A stretch of 64,000 nucleotides of DNA from Acidipropionibacterium jensenii DSM 20535 (GTDB lineage Bacteria; Actinomycetota; Actinomycetes; Propionibacteriales; Propionibacteriaceae). Shown here one piece after another: positions 62,642 to 64,000 of the stretch; within the stretch, counting starts at the first letter, position 1, and the number at the start of each line of letters is the position of its first letter. The stretch spans positions 1-64,000 of the forward strand of contig NZ_AUDD01000001.1 in the NCBI RefSeq assembly GCF_000425285.1. Direction: 5' to 3'. A program made the position numbers and the translations under genes. The notes beneath the pieces are model-generated. The model saw only the letters and a list, made by a program, of their open reading frames with translations, was not told the origin of the DNA and made no database searches.

Positions 62642-63784
62642 TTATCCCTTGTCAACGCCGATTTGACCGGTCACTTCCCCGTCCTGCGTCTTGACCGTCG
62701 GCCTCGAATCGGCCTCAAGGGATTCAGCCCTGGCCGCTGTGACCTTCGCCATCACCTGGTCAAGGTCGTCATCGAACAAGTCAGCGTACGTGTCCAGGGT
62801 CATGGCCGCACTGGCGTGACCGAGCATCCTCTGCACTGCCAACACCGACGCCCCCGACCGCACCGCCAGACTGGCAGCAGTGTGTCGTAACTCGTGCGGA
62901 GTGAGGTAGTCGACCCCCGAGGTGGCCACCGCCCGGTCGAACCAGTCCCGCCGCGCGTTACCCTCCCGAATCGGATTGCCGCCCCTCCCCGGGAAGAGAA
63001 TCTCGTCACGCCGACGGCCCTGCACCTGGTCGGCCATCGCCGAATCGAGGAACCCCGGGTAGGGCACACTGCGCCGCTGATGAGTCTTCACATCGGACCA
63101 CACCATCACCCCATTGATCTCAGTGACCGACTGCTCGACGAGGAGACGCCGGCGGCCGAGGTCCACACTGCCGACCTTCAAGGCGGCGAACTCCCCGAAC
63201 CGTAGACCGGTGTAGGCCAGCAGCCGGACGATCACCGACCTGTCCCCTGCGGCCACAGCCAGCGCCTGCACCTCGACGTCTGACAGGTACCGGCGCTGCT
63301 CCTTCACCTGGCGGGGCAGCACCACCCCCTTGCACGGGTTCACGCCGAGACGCCGCATCGTCACCGCATGATCGCAGATCGACGAGAGCACCCCCTCGTT
63401 CTTCCGCACAGTGCCGGGTGCCCCCGCCATGGCGTTCACCCACGCCTGCACAGCCTCGGTGCTCACCTGCCCCAGCTGCACCTTCCCCCACCTCGGCATG
63501 ATGTGATTCCTGATGACGCCTTCGTTGCGGGTGCGGGTCGATACCCCCCAGTCGCCGTGGGCGTCCAACCATGCCTGCGCCTCGACCGCGACGGTCCGAC
63601 GGGACTTCCGGGGGTCGACCTCGGCACCATTCCACCGGGCTGCCGTGTGCTCGTCCAGCCACTGCTGGCCGTCAACCTTCCGACGGAACAACCGCTTGTG
63701 CTGCCGGTGCTCCTGGTCGTAGTACCGGGCCTCCCAGCGGACCGCCCCCGAACGCTCAGTGAAAACCTTACGAAGACTCGCCAT
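62642..63784 (-). CDS. Tyrosine recombinase/phage-type integrase
   Basis: This 380-residue integrase has an N-terminal SAM-like/AP2-type arm domain, a core-binding region (NHIMPRWGKVQLGQVSTEAV) and the catalytic domain. Catalytic residues are Arg in YTGLRFGEFAALK, His-x-x-Arg in TPHELRHTAASLA, HxxG-type GHASAAMT and the nucleophile Tyr in LDTYADLFDDD. It inserts and excises a phage or genomic island at the adjoining tRNA-Thr. The start ATG at 63784 overlaps the preceding small gene by 17 bp. Confidence 0.92.
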   Translation of the reverse strand: MASLRKVFTERSGAVRWEARYYDQEHRQHKRLFRRKVDGQQWLDEHTAARWNGAEVDPRKSRRTVAVEAQAWLDAHGDWGVSTRTRNEGVIRNHIMPRWGKVQLGQVSTEAVQAWVNAMAGAPGTVRKNEGVLSSICDHAVTMRRLGVNPCKGVVLPRQVKEQRRYLSDVEVQALAVAAGDRSVIVRLLAYTGLRFGEFAALKVGSVDLGRRRLLVEQSVTEINGVMVWSDVKTHQRRSVPYPGFLDSAMADQVQGRRRDEILFPGRGGNPIREGNARRDWFDRAVATSGVDYLTPHELRHTAASLAVRSGASVLAVQRMLGHASAAMTLDTYADLFDDDLDQVMAKVTAARAESLEADSRPTVKTQDGEVTGQIGVDKG

Positions 63785-63998
63785 CGCCCTGGCTGTCGTC
63801 GTGCCAGTAGGCCAACAGCTCGTCCAGCTCGGCCTCTGCAGCTGTCAACTCCGCCCGAGCTGTCCTGATCCGCGCATGGAGTCGGCCCATGGAGTCGATG
63901 GTCTTCCTGTCGCGGATGTTGACGAAGGCTCCGCCGATCTTCTTCGCGGAGTTCTCGATCGAGGTTCCGCGGACCAGCCCTTTGCCCAAGATCTTCTC
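63768..63998 (-). CDS. Small coiled-coil protein of the integrated element, start at window edge
   Basis: An open frame of about 77 codons ends at 63768 and continues to the window edge. An ATG completed by base 64001 would give MEKILGKGLVRGTS. The internal TTG at 63989 is a possible but weaker start. The C-terminal half (ARIRTARAELTAAEAELDEL) is a predicted amphipathic helix or coiled coil. I do not recognise the family. It overlaps the integrase gene by 17 bp, so it is probably expressed with it, like small excision or regulatory proteins of such elements. Confidence 0.5.
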   Translation of the reverse strand, partial: EKILGKGLVRGTSIENSAKKIGGAFVNIRDRKTIDSMGRLHARIRTARAELTAAEAELDELLAYWHDDSQGDGESS

Positions 63999-64000
63999 CA

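Overview
The window is GC-rich DNA (roughly two thirds G+C by eye) from an actinobacterium. Gene content points to a propionibacterium, Acidipropionibacterium- or Propionibacterium-like. The signs are scattered anaerobic-type cobalamin genes with cobalamin riboswitches, a CbiMNQO cobalt importer, a mannose-family PTS, an Ngc-type sugar ABC transporter and actinobacterial-style regulators. The genus is an inference from gene content.

Layout. 1-240: end of an IS630-family transposase abutting a truncated FecCD permease gene. 236-4080 (minus): a siderophore/corrinoid-type binding protein and a DUF305 plus polyferredoxin pair, each behind its own cobalamin riboswitch. 4122-14554: a decayed non-ribosomal peptide metallophore cluster with a Sfp-type PPTase, a Cy-A(Cys)-PCP-Cy synthetase broken by an in-frame amber codon and a frameshift, a dehydrogenase remnant, an ABC exporter, a methyltransferase and a carboxylesterase. 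A Zur/Fur-type palindrome sits between the PPTase and the synthetase. 14660-25533 (minus): one long riboswitch-led operon encoding a FecBCD-type importer, CobN, a lipoprotein of unknown function, ChlD-like and ChlI-like chelatase subunits and CbtB.

25582-27392: an aminotransferase and a tautomerase, then a 74-bp perfect palindrome. 27854-36144: a sugar/polyol block with an FGGY kinase, a GpsA-like dehydrogenase, a mannose-type PTS (EIIA, B, C, D), a HAD phosphatase, a small membrane protein and a LacI regulator. 36177-38227 (minus): a GntR-regulated ABC-2 transporter. 38393-39454: a lipoate-protein ligase. 39713-42654: a glutamine-type ABC transporter with duplicated binding domains fused to the permease. 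43003-45025: a HisC/Pat-like aminotransferase and a patatin. 45420-48869: an NgcEFG-type sugar importer.

49090-62474: cobalamin biosynthesis, with cbiC, cbiMNQO, cbiT, cobO, a cobB-cobC fusion, cobA, cbiJ/cobK, cobT, cobU, cobS and a BtuF-like protein without a signal peptide. Three more cobalamin riboswitches lead cbiM, cobO and cobT. 62563-64000: tRNA-Thr(TGT) with an integrase and a small partial gene, the edge of an integrated element that runs off the window.

The unifying theme is metal and cobalamin economy. I see six cobalamin riboswitches in 64 kb. They control cobalt uptake (CbiMNQO; FecBCD/CbtB), a class I-type chelatase (CobN/ChlID), corrinoid synthesis, and a DUF305/polyferredoxin pair with no established cobalamin role. 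Ring-contraction and early methylation genes (cbiL, F, G, H, D, E) and cobQ/cbiB are not in the window.
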